Below, in pieces: positions 44,102 to 53,285 of a stretch of 64,000 nucleotides of DNA; position 1 is the first letter of the stretch, and each line of letters opens with the position of its first letter. The translations under genes and the position numbers were made by a program. Origin of the DNA: Deltaproteobacteria bacterium. GTDB taxonomy: Bacteria > Myxococcota > B64-G9. The notes below the pieces were generated by a model that saw only the letters and a list, made by a program, of their open reading frames with translations, had not been told where the DNA came from and searched no databases. Where the stretch lies: the NCBI GenBank assembly GCA_016935365.1, contig JAFGRB010000138.1:1-64000 (forward strand), given 5' to 3'.

Positions 44102-45346
44102 ATGGCTTCGATCTGCAAGGCAGCCCGACGACTCCCGGCCTCGTTCATGGTGGGACTGCTCGCGCTCCTGGCCTGGAGCCCCCTGGCAGTTGCCCGCGGA
44201 AACGGCATCCAGGCCGGTGCGGGCCGGCTGCACTTCGGCGCTGACCTGGCGCTGGTCTACGACTCGAACCCGAGCTTCGCCGGGGAGCCGACCGGCGACC
44301 TGATGCTCCGCGCGCGGCCGGTCATCTCCCTGCTCTTCCCCTCGGACTTCGTCGACTTCGCGCTGAACGGGCGGGTGGGCTACGACTACTACTTCGGCGT
44401 GCAGAACTCCCGGACTTCGGATCTGAGCGCGGTCACGGGCGAGGCGGACCTGGCCGTGGGCTTCAACCCCAGGGGCCAGTTCTCGGTTTTCATCGAGGAC
44501 GTGTTCTCGAGGACGGGCGATCCCCGCTACACGTCTCTTTCCGGCCGCTTCGACCGGACCTGCAACGAGGCCAAGCTCCACCTCCAGTACAAGCCCGGGG
44601 GCGGGGCGCTGATGTTCGACCTGGCCTACGGCTTCTTCCTGGACTGGTACGACAAGACGGGCTTCGAGGCCGAGGCGCTTCGGAGCTACTCGCACCGGGT
44701 CTACTTATCCTCGAAGTGGAAGTTCCTGCCCAAGACCGCGGTCACGATCGACTTCGACTCGGACATCCGCCGCTACCCCTATGCGTACAGCAACGGGACG
44801 AGCAACGTGGACCTCAACGCCATCCGGGTCACGGCCGGGCTGCTCGGGCAGATCACGCCCAGCTTCGCCCTGCTCGTCAAGGCGGGCTACGGCGACAGCC
44901 TGCTGGAGGCGCCCGAGGGCTACACCGGCTCCGGCTACCGCTCGGCCATCGGGCAGGCGGAGGCCACTTTCCAGCGCGGCACCTTCATGCTCCAGGCCGG
45001 CTACCTGCGCACCTTCCAGCCCACGCCGCTGTTCGCCTTCATGGGCCAGGACGGCTTCTACCTGCGCTACCGGCAGCAGATCGCCGGGCGCTTCGAGCTG
45101 GCCGCGAACCTGAACTTCGACCTGCTCGGCTTCGGGACCGGCGTCCAGGCCGACGCGGGCAGCCGGGACGACATGTTCCTCGTCGGCGGCCTCAACTTCG
45201 CCTACCACATCCTGGACTGGCTCAGCCTGTCGCTGGACTATCGCTTCCAGTCCCTGTTCTCGGACTACCAGCAGCCGCTCGCCGGTGCTGGCGGCGTGGA
45301 GTACAACAAGCACGTGGTCACCTTCCTGGTGGGGCTGGACTACTAG
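44102..45346 (+). CDS. Outer-membrane beta-barrel, likely polysaccharide-export porin (Wzp-like)
   Basis: A 414-aa outer-membrane protein. The signal peptide ends near residue 31 (AVARGN). The remainder has the alternating strand pattern of a barrel, ending in VTFLVGLDY with the terminal aromatic. Early on it has LALVYDSNPSFAGE, common to OMP_b-brl-type outer-membrane proteins. It lies 30 bases before a short OPX lipoprotein gene. In Myxococcus, OPX proteins lacking their own outer-membrane helix work with separate barrel porins (WzpX, WzpS, WzpB); the gene pair here fits that arrangement. Confidence 0.82.
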   Translation: MASICKAARRLPASFMVGLLALLAWSPLAVARGNGIQAGAGRLHFGADLALVYDSNPSFAGEPTGDLMLRARPVISLLFPSDFVDFALNGRVGYDYYFGVQNSRTSDLSAVTGEADLAVGFNPRGQFSVFIEDVFSRTGDPRYTSLSGRFDRTCNEAKLHLQYKPGGGALMFDLAYGFFLDWYDKTGFEAEALRSYSHRVYLSSKWKFLPKTAVTIDFDSDIRRYPYAYSNGTSNVDLNAIRVTAGLLGQITPSFALLVKAGYGDSLLEAPEGYTGSGYRSAIGQAEATFQRGTFMLQAGYLRTFQPTPLFAFMGQDGFYLRYRQQIAGRFELAANLNFDLLGFGTGVQADAGSRDDMFLVGGLNFAYHILDWLSLSLDYRFQSLFSDYQQPLAGAGGVEYNKHVVTFLVGLDY

Positions 45347-45376
45347 CACGCGGAGTGCTTTACCGAGGTGCCAAGC

Positions 45377-45982
45377 GTGGAATCGAGGCGCTTCAAGCTG
45401 GCCTGCTGTGCGATCCTGCTCTGCCTGGCCCCGGCGTGCTGGTGGAACAGCCCGCATGCGACGCCCGAGGTGGCCAAGCCGAGGTACGTGCCCGCCTCCA
45501 CCCTGGGGCCGGGTGACGTGTTCGAGGTCAAGGTCTATGACGAGAAGGAGCTGAGCGGCATCTACCGGGTCTCGTCGGCCGGCAGCATCCAGTTCCCGCT
45601 CATCGGGATGATCGATCTGAACGGCCTGACGAGCTCGGACGCCGCGGTGAAGATCCGCGACAAGCTGGCGGAGAAGTACCTGCGCAACCCCCAGGTCAGC
45701 ATCTTCATCCGCGAGTACAACTCCAAGAAGATCTCGGTTTTCGGCCAGGTCACCAAGCCCGGCACCTTCCAGTACGAGGACGGCCTGACCGTCATCCAGG
45801 CCGTCAGCATGGCCGGCGGCTTCACCAAGATGGCCGCCAAGAACGACACCAACGTCACCCGCATCGTGGACGGCGCGGAGAAGAGGTTTTCGATCCCGGT
45901 CGAAGCCATCGCCCAGAGCAGGGCCAAGAACTTCTACCTCGAGCCGGGCGATATCGTGTATGTGCCAGAGAGCATCTGGTAG
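45377..45982 (+). CDS. Short polysaccharide-export (OPX) lipoprotein
   Basis: A 201-aa outer-membrane lipoprotein of the Wza/OPX family. The signal peptide ends in a lipobox LAPAC (Cys near 21). The PES domain starts at LGPGDVFEVKVYDEKELSG and runs to about 120; one SLBB domain follows (SVFGQVTKPGTFQYEDGLTV, AVSMAGGF). The protein stops right after LEPGDIVYVPESIW, so it lacks the C-terminal amphipathic helix with which Wza spans the outer membrane. The start is the GTG at 45377, with GAGGTG 6-8 bases upstream; a GTG at 45368 is the alternative. The next gene starts 23 bases before this one stops. Confidence 0.9.
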   Translation: MESRRFKLACCAILLCLAPACWWNSPHATPEVAKPRYVPASTLGPGDVFEVKVYDEKELSGIYRVSSAGSIQFPLIGMIDLNGLTSSDAAVKIRDKLAEKYLRNPQVSIFIREYNSKKISVFGQVTKPGTFQYEDGLTVIQAVSMAGGFTKMAAKNDTNVTRIVDGAEKRFSIPVEAIAQSRAKNFYLEPGDIVYVPESIW

Positions 45983-47066
45983 ATCGACGATCCGGCTCGC
46001 CCGCCCCAGCCTCGGCCCGGCCGAGGAGGAGGCCTGCCTGCGCGTGCTGCGCTCCGGTCGCCTGGTCCAGGGGGCGGAAGGCGAGGCCTTCGAGGCCGAA
46101 TTCGCCCAGCGGGTCGGGGCGGCCCACGCGATCGCGGTCTCCTCGGGCACGGCCGCCTTGCAGCTCGCGCTCATGGCCCTGACGATCGGTGCGGGGGACG
46201 AGGTGGTGGTCCCGGCCTACACCTTCATCGCCACCGCCAATGCAGTGACCTCGACGGGCGCCCAAGTCGTGCTCGCGGACGTGGAGGACGAGACGCTCAA
46301 CATGGATCCGCGCTCGCTCGATCAGGTCATGCAGGCGGGAGAGCGGATCCGCGCCGTGCTGCCGGTGCACCAGTATGGCCTGCCGGCGGACGTCTCGGCC
46401 CTGGCCGCCGTGGCTAGGGAGGCCTATCTGGTCGAGGATGCAGCCTGTGCGGCCGGAGCGGAGCTCGGCGATGAGCCGGTGGGCCGGCCTCGCGGCCTGC
46501 TGGCTTGCTTCAGCTTCCACCCGCGCAAGGTGCTCACGACCGGCGAAGGGGGCCTGATCACGACCTCCGACGCCGGCCTGGCCTGCAGGCTGCGCGCGCT
46601 GCGGCAGCACGGCCTGAGCGGCGAAGCGCCGGTCGAGCCGGGCTATAACTTCCGGATGAGCGAGCTGGCGGCCGCTATCGGCAGGGCGCAGCTCGCGCGG
46701 CTGGATGCGATGCTGGCGACGCGCCGCCGCCTGGCGATGCGGTACTTCGATGGGCTTGCCGGGCTCGACTGCTTGCAGCTGCCGCCGCGCGCCGGGCACA
46801 TCTTCCAGTCTTTCGTCGTGCGCCTGCGGCCCGATTCCCCCCTCGAGCGCGAGGCGCTCATGGCCGAGCTGGCCCGGGAGGGCATCGAGACCCAGGCCGG
46901 CGTGGAGCCCATCCACTTCCACGCGCCGTACAGGCACGTGCGCCGGGTCGCGCTTCCGGTCTCCGAGCGCGCGGGCCGCAGCGCGGTCTTCCTGCCCATG
47001 CACGCCGAGATGGAAGAGGCGGACGTGGAGCGGATCTGCGCCGTGATACGGAGGCTCGATTCATGA
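45960..47066 (+). CDS. DegT/DnrJ/EryC1/StrS-family sugar aminotransferase
   Basis: A 368-aa PLP enzyme of the sugar aminotransferase family. Seen are SSGTAALQLAL (cofactor phosphate site), VEDAACAAGAE with the Asp that contacts the pyridine nitrogen, and FSFHPRKVLTTGEGG with the PLP lysine. It transfers an amino group to a keto nucleotide-sugar, probably for the polysaccharide exported by the neighbours. The ATG at 45960 overlaps the OPX gene; no later start precedes the conserved N-terminus. Its stop overlaps the start of the SIS gene (ATGA). Confidence 0.92.
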   Translation: MCQRASGRSTIRLARPSLGPAEEEACLRVLRSGRLVQGAEGEAFEAEFAQRVGAAHAIAVSSGTAALQLALMALTIGAGDEVVVPAYTFIATANAVTSTGAQVVLADVEDETLNMDPRSLDQVMQAGERIRAVLPVHQYGLPADVSALAAVAREAYLVEDAACAAGAELGDEPVGRPRGLLACFSFHPRKVLTTGEGGLITTSDAGLACRLRALRQHGLSGEAPVEPGYNFRMSELAAAIGRAQLARLDAMLATRRRLAMRYFDGLAGLDCLQLPPRAGHIFQSFVVRLRPDSPLEREALMAELAREGIETQAGVEPIHFHAPYRHVRRVALPVSERAGRSAVFLPMHAEMEEADVERICAVIRRLDS

Positions 47067-48100
47067 GCTACCTCGATCGAGAGATCGCGGATCAACCCGC
47101 CGTGCTCGAACGCTTGTTTTCGCGCGAGTCCAGGCAGATCGACAGGGCGGTCCAGGAGATCCGCGCCTTCCGCCCGCAGGCGGTCTTCCTGGTCGCCCGG
47201 GGCTCCTCGGACAACGCGGGCCTCTACGGCAAGTACCTCTTCGGGGCGCGCAACCGCCTCGTGGTGGCGCTGGCCACGCCGTCGCTGTTCACGCTCTACC
47301 GCCGCCCGCCCGATCTGTCCGGCTGCCTCGTGCTCGCCATCTCCCAGTCCGGGCGATCGGACGACCTGGTCGGGGTCGTCGCCGAGGGGCGCAGGCAGGG
47401 AGCGTACTGCCTGGTGCTGACGAACGAGCCGAGAAGCCCGCTGGCCCGTGAGGCGAGCCGGGTGATCGACATGCGGGCCGGGCGGGAGCGCTCGGTGGCC
47501 GCCACGAAGACCTACACCGCCGAGCTCATGGCCCTGGCGATGCTCAGCGTCGGCCTCGACGGCCGGGCACGGGACCGCGAGGCGCTGGCGCGGATGCCGG
47601 AGGCGGTCGCCGGGACACTGGAGGCCGGAGCGCGGATCGAGGAGCTCGCCGGGCGATATCGTTATGCCGAGCGGCTGGCCGTGATCGGGCGGGGGTACAA
47701 CTACGCGACCGCATTCGAGGTCTCGCTCAAGCTCAAGGAGCTCGCCTACCTGACGGCCGAGCCCTCGTCGAGCGCCGACTTCCGCCATGGGCCGATCGCC
47801 GTGGTGCAGGAGGGCTTTCCGGTCCTGTTGATCGCGCCCCGGGGGCGCACGCTCGACGATATGCGCGACCTGGCCCGCGCGCTCGATCAGCGGCGGGCCG
47901 AGATCCTGGCCATCTCGGACGTCAGTGCGTTGCTGCGCACGGCGCGGACCGCGCTCGCCATCCCGCCCGGCACGCCCGAGTGGCTGAGCCCGCTGCTCGC
48001 GGTCCTGCCGGGCCAGCTGCTCGCCCGCCACCTGGCCGCCGCGCGCGGCTGCCCGCTGGACAGGCCGCGGGGGCTCGCGAAGGTCACCCGGACCCGGTAG
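47063..48100 (+). CDS. Double-SIS sugar isomerase, GlmS isomerase-domain-like
   Basis: A 345-aa protein with two SIS domains, like the isomerase half of GlmS without the glutaminase half. The first has FLVARGSSDNAGLYGKY and TKTYTAELMALAM. The second has VIGRGYNYATAFEVSLKLKELAYL and ADFRHGPIAVV, and the C-terminus CPLDRPRGLAKVTRT carries the conserved Lys near the end. It may act as an amino-sugar phosphate deaminase or isomerase (AgaS/GlmD type). Its coupling to the aminotransferase and export genes suggests supply of amino sugars for a surface polysaccharide. Confidence 0.88.
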   Translation: MSYLDREIADQPAVLERLFSRESRQIDRAVQEIRAFRPQAVFLVARGSSDNAGLYGKYLFGARNRLVVALATPSLFTLYRRPPDLSGCLVLAISQSGRSDDLVGVVAEGRRQGAYCLVLTNEPRSPLAREASRVIDMRAGRERSVAATKTYTAELMALAMLSVGLDGRARDREALARMPEAVAGTLEAGARIEELAGRYRYAERLAVIGRGYNYATAFEVSLKLKELAYLTAEPSSSADFRHGPIAVVQEGFPVLLIAPRGRTLDDMRDLARALDQRRAEILAISDVSALLRTARTALAIPPGTPEWLSPLLAVLPGQLLARHLAAARGCPLDRPRGLAKVTRTR

Positions 48101-48646
48101 GCGAAGGCCTGTCGCGTCCGCGTTGCCGCGCCCTTTCAGGGCGCATGATTATGTTCTCTCCGCTTCCCTGGGGCTGAAGCCCTGAGGCTTATACATCTCA
48201 TAACGCAAGGATTGGTCGGTCTCCGAGATCCTCCGAGAGCCCCGCAAGGGGCGCCATAAGACAGCCCAGGGCTTCGCCGGCTTTGCCGGCTTCGCCCTAG
48301 TACACCGTCACAGTGATTTCGATACCATACAGAGCGTTGCAGCAACGCGTACGTATTTCTGTGAAAAGGTACTAGGCTTGCTTATCGCGCCCTTTCAGGG
48401 CTTGGCGAGGATTGCGGCTTTGCGCTGCTTCGCAGCGGAATGCAACGGAGGAGATGTGTATACGGCTCAGTGCTGAAGCCCCAGGCTATATCCCATCGCT
48501 GCTTCGCAGCGAAAACCCGGATCTCGGAACTTGCCAAGCCCATTCTTTCCTTGCGCTCCGAGATGTGTATACGGCTCAGTGCTGAAGCCCCAGTCGATAT
48601 TCCACCGCTGCTTCGCAGCGGAAAACGGCGACGGAGAAGACGTGTA
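48101..48646. repeat. Repeat-rich intergenic region (mosaic of palindromes)
   Basis: A 546-base gap without a credible gene, filled with repeats. Stem-loops include 48128-48144 (6-bp stem), 48239-48252 (GCCCC/GGGGC palindrome of the family near glmU) and three copies of CGCTGCTTCGCAGCG at 48423-48437, 48497-48511 and 48606-48620. A 34-base sequence at 48451-48484 recurs identically at 48560-48593. A diverged third start of it at about 48631-48652 runs into the obg stop codon, and an inverted, diverged copy lies at about 48163-48200. The mix of direct and inverted copies is like bacterial interspersed mosaic elements. Confidence 0.85.
48296..48376. mobile_element. 81-bp MITE-like element with imperfect terminal inverted repeats
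   Basis: The ends 48296-48313 and 48359-48376 are inverted repeats matching at 14 of 18 positions, starting CCTAGTAC and ending GTACTAGG. The centre holds the palindrome GCGTTGCAGCAACGC (48334-48348). Bases 48334-48366 recur in reverse orientation at 53139-53171 with 31 of 33 matches. It is non-coding and too short to move by itself. No clear target duplication was seen. Confidence 0.55.
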
Positions 48647-50348
<1,702 letters not shown>

Positions 50349-50403
50349 GGCTCGCACTCCTGCAAGGGCTCTCTCATCCCGGTACAAGGGCCGGGAGCGA
50401 CGA

Positions 50404-50432
50404 AGCCTAAGAAATCCGCCGGGATTTGTCAA
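50404..50432 (-). promoter_or_regulatory. Candidate promoter for rplU-rpmA-obg
   Basis: On the minus strand TTGACA (50432-50427), a 17-base spacer and TAGGCT (50409-50404). The leader to the rplU start is about 50 bases. Confidence 0.68.
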
Positions 50433-50447
50433 GCCTTTTCGCTCTGT

Positions 50448-51497
50448 TCACTCCGCGCGCGACAGCCCCAGCAGGCCCTCCCGGAGCCCGGGGCTTCGGA
50501 CCACGCCCCGGTCGGTCACGATGGCCGAGATGAGCACCGCCGGGGTCACGTCGAAGGCGGGGTTGAAGACCTCGACGCCTTCGGGCGCGAAAGCGGTGCC
50601 GCGCGGGCTGGCGACCTCCTCGGCCGCACGCTGCTCGATGGGAATGGCGTGCCCGTCCGCGAGCGAGAGGTCCACGGTCGAGAAGGGCGCGGCCACGTAG
50701 AAGGGTAGGCCATGCCTTCGCGCCAGGACCGCCAGGGAGTAAGTGCCGATCTTATTTGCGGTATCCCCGTTGGCCGCGATGCGATCGGCACCCACGATGC
50801 AGGCCTGCGCCATCCCGAGTCGCATGGCGTGGCCGGCCATGGCATCGCAGATCAAGGTCACGTCGATGCCGTCCCGCATGAGCTCCCAGGTCGTCAGCCG
50901 CGCGCCCTGGAGCAGGGGGCGGGTCTCGTCGGCCAGCACCCGGACCTGCTTGCCCCTCTCTATCGCCGAGCGGATGACGCCCAGGGCTGTTCCGTGGCCG
51001 CCCGTGGCCAGCGAGCCCGCGTTGCAGTGGGTGATGACCGTGCACTTGTCGGGCAGCAGGGCGGCGCCCAGCGAGCCGATCGCCCGGCAGGCGGCGATGT
51101 CCTCCTCGCGGATGGCCTGCGCCTCGGCCAGCAGCGCGTCGCGGATGGCCGCAGCCGAGATGGATGCGGCCAGCGACCGGTCCAGGCGCTCCCGGATGCG
51201 GTTCAAGGCCCAGAAGAGGTTGACCGCGGTCGGGCGGGTGCCGGCCAGTTCCTTGGCCGCGCGGCGCACGGCCTCCGCCAGCGCCTCTGGCTCGTCACCC
51301 TCGTGCTTCGCGGCCGCCAGGGCGCATCCCATGGCCGCCGCGATTCCGATCGCCGGCGCACCGCGCACGGCCAGCGTGCGGATGGCCTCGGCCACGTCCT
51401 CGACGCGCTCGAGATCGACCCATCGCTCCTCGGTGGGCAGCCGGGTCTGATCGATGATCCGGACGCGGCCCTCGTTCCAGCAGATCGGGGAGAGCAT
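50448..51497 (-). CDS. mtnA: Methylthioribose-1-phosphate isomerase
   Basis: A 349-aa enzyme converting methylthioribose-1-phosphate to methylthioribulose-1-phosphate in methionine salvage. It has the family motifs RGAPAIGIAAA, THCNAGSLATGGHGTA, with the catalytic Cys, and GADRIAANGDTANKIGTY with the catalytic Asp. The length is normal. The gene lies 16 bases after the crotonase gene on the same strand. Relatives act on ribose-1,5-bisphosphate, but the motif set fits MtnA. No other methionine-salvage gene is in the window. Confidence 0.95.
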   Translation of the reverse strand: MLSPICWNEGRVRIIDQTRLPTEERWVDLERVEDVAEAIRTLAVRGAPAIGIAAAMGCALAAAKHEGDEPEALAEAVRRAAKELAGTRPTAVNLFWALNRIRERLDRSLAASISAAAIRDALLAEAQAIREEDIAACRAIGSLGAALLPDKCTVITHCNAGSLATGGHGTALGVIRSAIERGKQVRVLADETRPLLQGARLTTWELMRDGIDVTLICDAMAGHAMRLGMAQACIVGADRIAANGDTANKIGTYSLAVLARRHGLPFYVAAPFSTVDLSLADGHAIPIEQRAAEEVASPRGTAFAPEGVEVFNPAFDVTPAVLISAIVTDRGVVRSPGLREGLLGLSRAE

Positions 51498-51513
51498 CGG
51501 CTCGGCTCGCGGC

Positions 51514-52299
51514 TCAGCGGCCCTTGAAGGCGGGCTTGCGCTTCTCGAGAAAGGCTCGCGTGCCCTCCTGCTTGTCCTCGGTCGCGCAGCACAGCCCGAA
51601 GAGGCTGGACTCCAGGTGCAGCGCCTCGTGCAGGTTCATCTGCAGGCCGCGGTGCACCGACTCCATGGCGTAGCGGACCGCCAGGGCTCCCTTGGATGCG
51701 ATCTGGCTCGCCAGGGCACGGGCGCTGTCCATCAGCTCGCCGGGCTCGACCACCCTGTTGACGAGCCCGATCCGCAGCGCCTCGTCCGCGGAGATGGGAT
51801 CGCCGGTCAGCACCAGCTCCATGGCCCGACCCTCGCCCACGAGCCTGGAGAGCCGCTGCGTGCCGCCGAAGCCGGGGATGATGCCCAGGTTGATCTCCGG
51901 CTGGCCGAGCCGCGCGGTCCGGGAGGCGATGCGGATGTGGCAGGCCATGGCGATCTCGCAGCCGCCGCCCAGGGCGAAGCCGTTGATGACCGCGATGACC
52001 GGCTTGCCCAGGTTCTCGATCAAGTCGAGCACCGCCTGGCCCCGCTGGGCGAAGAGCGTGCCCGCGGCCGGATCGTAGGTGGCGATCTCGTTGATGTCGG
52101 CCCCGGCGATGAAGGCCTTCTCGCCGGCGCCGGTCAGCAGCACCGCCTTGATGCTGGCGTCGTCGCGGAGCTGGTAGAAGGCGCACTCCAGCTCCTCCAT
52201 GGTCTTGCGGTTGAGCGCGTTGAGCACCTTGGGGCGGTTGAGGGTCACGAGGGCCAGCGGGGGCTCGATGACGAGCAGGATGTTTTCGAAATCGGCCAT
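51514..52299 (-). CDS. Enoyl-CoA hydratase (crotonase family)
   Basis: A 261-aa crotonase-fold enzyme that adds water to trans-2-enoyl-CoA. The oxyanion-hole segment AFIAGADINEIA and the two catalytic Glu residues in ALGGGCEIAMA and GQPEINLGIIPGFGGTQRL are present, so it should be an active hydratase. The C-terminus has FLEKRKPAFKGR, as in short-chain enoyl-CoA hydratases. It lies 25 bases after the exported-protein gene and before mtnA, so a three-gene operon is likely although the functions seem unrelated. Confidence 0.93.
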   Translation of the reverse strand: MADFENILLVIEPPLALVTLNRPKVLNALNRKTMEELECAFYQLRDDASIKAVLLTGAGEKAFIAGADINEIATYDPAAGTLFAQRGQAVLDLIENLGKPVIAVINGFALGGGCEIAMACHIRIASRTARLGQPEINLGIIPGFGGTQRLSRLVGEGRAMELVLTGDPISADEALRIGLVNRVVEPGELMDSARALASQIASKGALAVRYAMESVHRGLQMNLHEALHLESSLFGLCCATEDKQEGTRAFLEKRKPAFKGR

Positions 52300-52324
52300 G
52301 GGTCCTCCAGAAATAGAGGTCGGT

Positions 52325-53056
52325 TTACGGCTTGACTCCGGGTATGGCGTCCTTGGCCCCGAGCCGCTGATAGCCCGCGGGCAGCTCGAACAGAGAGGGA
52401 TCGGTCGGGCCGGTGGCGATCTTGCGCGCCCGGGAAGTGGAGACGAGCTTCTGGCCGAAGACGGTCTGCTCGATCCGCAGCTCGACCGGGAAGCCCGGAA
52501 CGCGGTCCGCGAAGTCGGACAGGCGCCCGAGCGTATCCTCCTGTCCCAACCGCCTCATCAGCTCCAGGTAGGCGGCGAAGCCGAGCCCGGCGTCCTGGCT
52601 GACCCAGAGGTCGATCGCCAGCGCGTTGCGGCCGCCCTGGGAGTAGCGGAAGAGCTCGCACTTCCACGCGCCGATGGTCCGCTTCTGGCCGGTCTGCTCG
52701 AGATTGACGTCCTCGCCGGGCGCGTCGAGGCCTGTGCGGCCGAGCCGCATGGCGACGATGCGCTGGTAGTCCGCGAGTGAGAGCTCCACGAAGCGCTTGT
52801 CCGCGATGAGCATCAGGACGCGCCCGCGCGCGATGTCGAAGAGCGTCACCTCGTCTTCCTCGCCGAAGGAGGTCTCGGCGCGGATGTGCTTGTCGGTGAA
52901 CCAGATGCGCTGGATCGCCCGCGCGGCCGGCTGGCCCTGGCTGGCCTCGTGGATCACCTCCTGCTCGATGTAGGTGCCGGTCTCGGCCGCCCGGGCGGCG
53001 GAGTCCGGAAGGCCGAGCAGAGCGAGCAGGATCCAGGCCTTGGAGATAAGGCGCAT
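52325..53056 (-). CDS. Exported protein of unknown function (DUF4412-like)
   Basis: A 243-aa protein with a signal peptide ending near residue 23 (SAARAAE). The mature part is beta-rich in its first half, with repeated strands such as TGTYIEQEVIH, RIWFTDKHIRAET and RGRVLMLIADKRFVELS, reminiscent of DUF4412 or LolA-like folds. I am not certain of the family. Two Cys residues are absent from the early part; a single Cys occurs in GAWKCELF. It is the first gene of the unit with the crotonase and mtnA and has a promoter candidate at 53086-53114. Confidence 0.75.
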   Translation of the reverse strand: MRLISKAWILLALLGLPDSAARAAETGTYIEQEVIHEASQGQPAARAIQRIWFTDKHIRAETSFGEEDEVTLFDIARGRVLMLIADKRFVELSLADYQRIVAMRLGRTGLDAPGEDVNLEQTGQKRTIGAWKCELFRYSQGGRNALAIDLWVSQDAGLGFAAYLELMRRLGQEDTLGRLSDFADRVPGFPVELRIEQTVFGQKLVSTSRARKIATGPTDPSLFELPAGYQRLGAKDAIPGVKP

Positions 53057-53085
53057 CGCATCCTCTCCCCGAGCGGAACGAGCGA

Positions 53086-53114
53086 AAGCTAACAGACGCC
53101 AAACAACGAGTCAA
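53086..53114 (-). promoter_or_regulatory. Candidate promoter for the exported protein-crotonase-mtnA unit
   Basis: On the minus strand TTGACT (53114-53109), a 17-base spacer and TAGCTT (53091-53086), about 30 bases before the ATG at 53056. The interspersed palindromic repeat lies just upstream of the -35. Confidence 0.55.
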
Positions 53115-53138
53115 TCCGGATCCGTCGGACCGGTGCCG

Positions 53139-53266
53139 TTTCACAGAGAAACGTACGCGTTGCTGCAACGCCGAGCACCCCCATTCGTGCTCGGGCTATG
53201 AACCGCCCTCCGCGCGACCGGGGGGCCCTCAGCTCGGCTGCGCGCAACGCTCCGGGGTATCGAAAG
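53139..53266 (-). repeat. Interrupted relative of the 81-bp palindromic element
   Basis: Bases 53139-53171 match the element core at 48334-48366 in reverse orientation (31 of 33). On the minus strand a second matching piece with TTTCGATACC followed by AGCGTTGC lies at about 53244-53266, in the same order as in the element but separated from the core by about 70-80 extra bases. Those extra bases contain a perfect 8-bp stem-loop (53171-53178 with 53187-53194). It looks like an element copy with an insertion. The rest of the gap between 53057 and 53285 holds no gene. Confidence 0.55.
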
Positions 53267-53285
53267 CACCGAGACGAGGAGCCGC

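Noticed and set aside
48423-48620. Repeated 15-base hairpins that might suggest a CRISPR array
   Set aside because: Only three copies with unequal spacing, the intervening sequence is itself repeated, and no cas genes are near.
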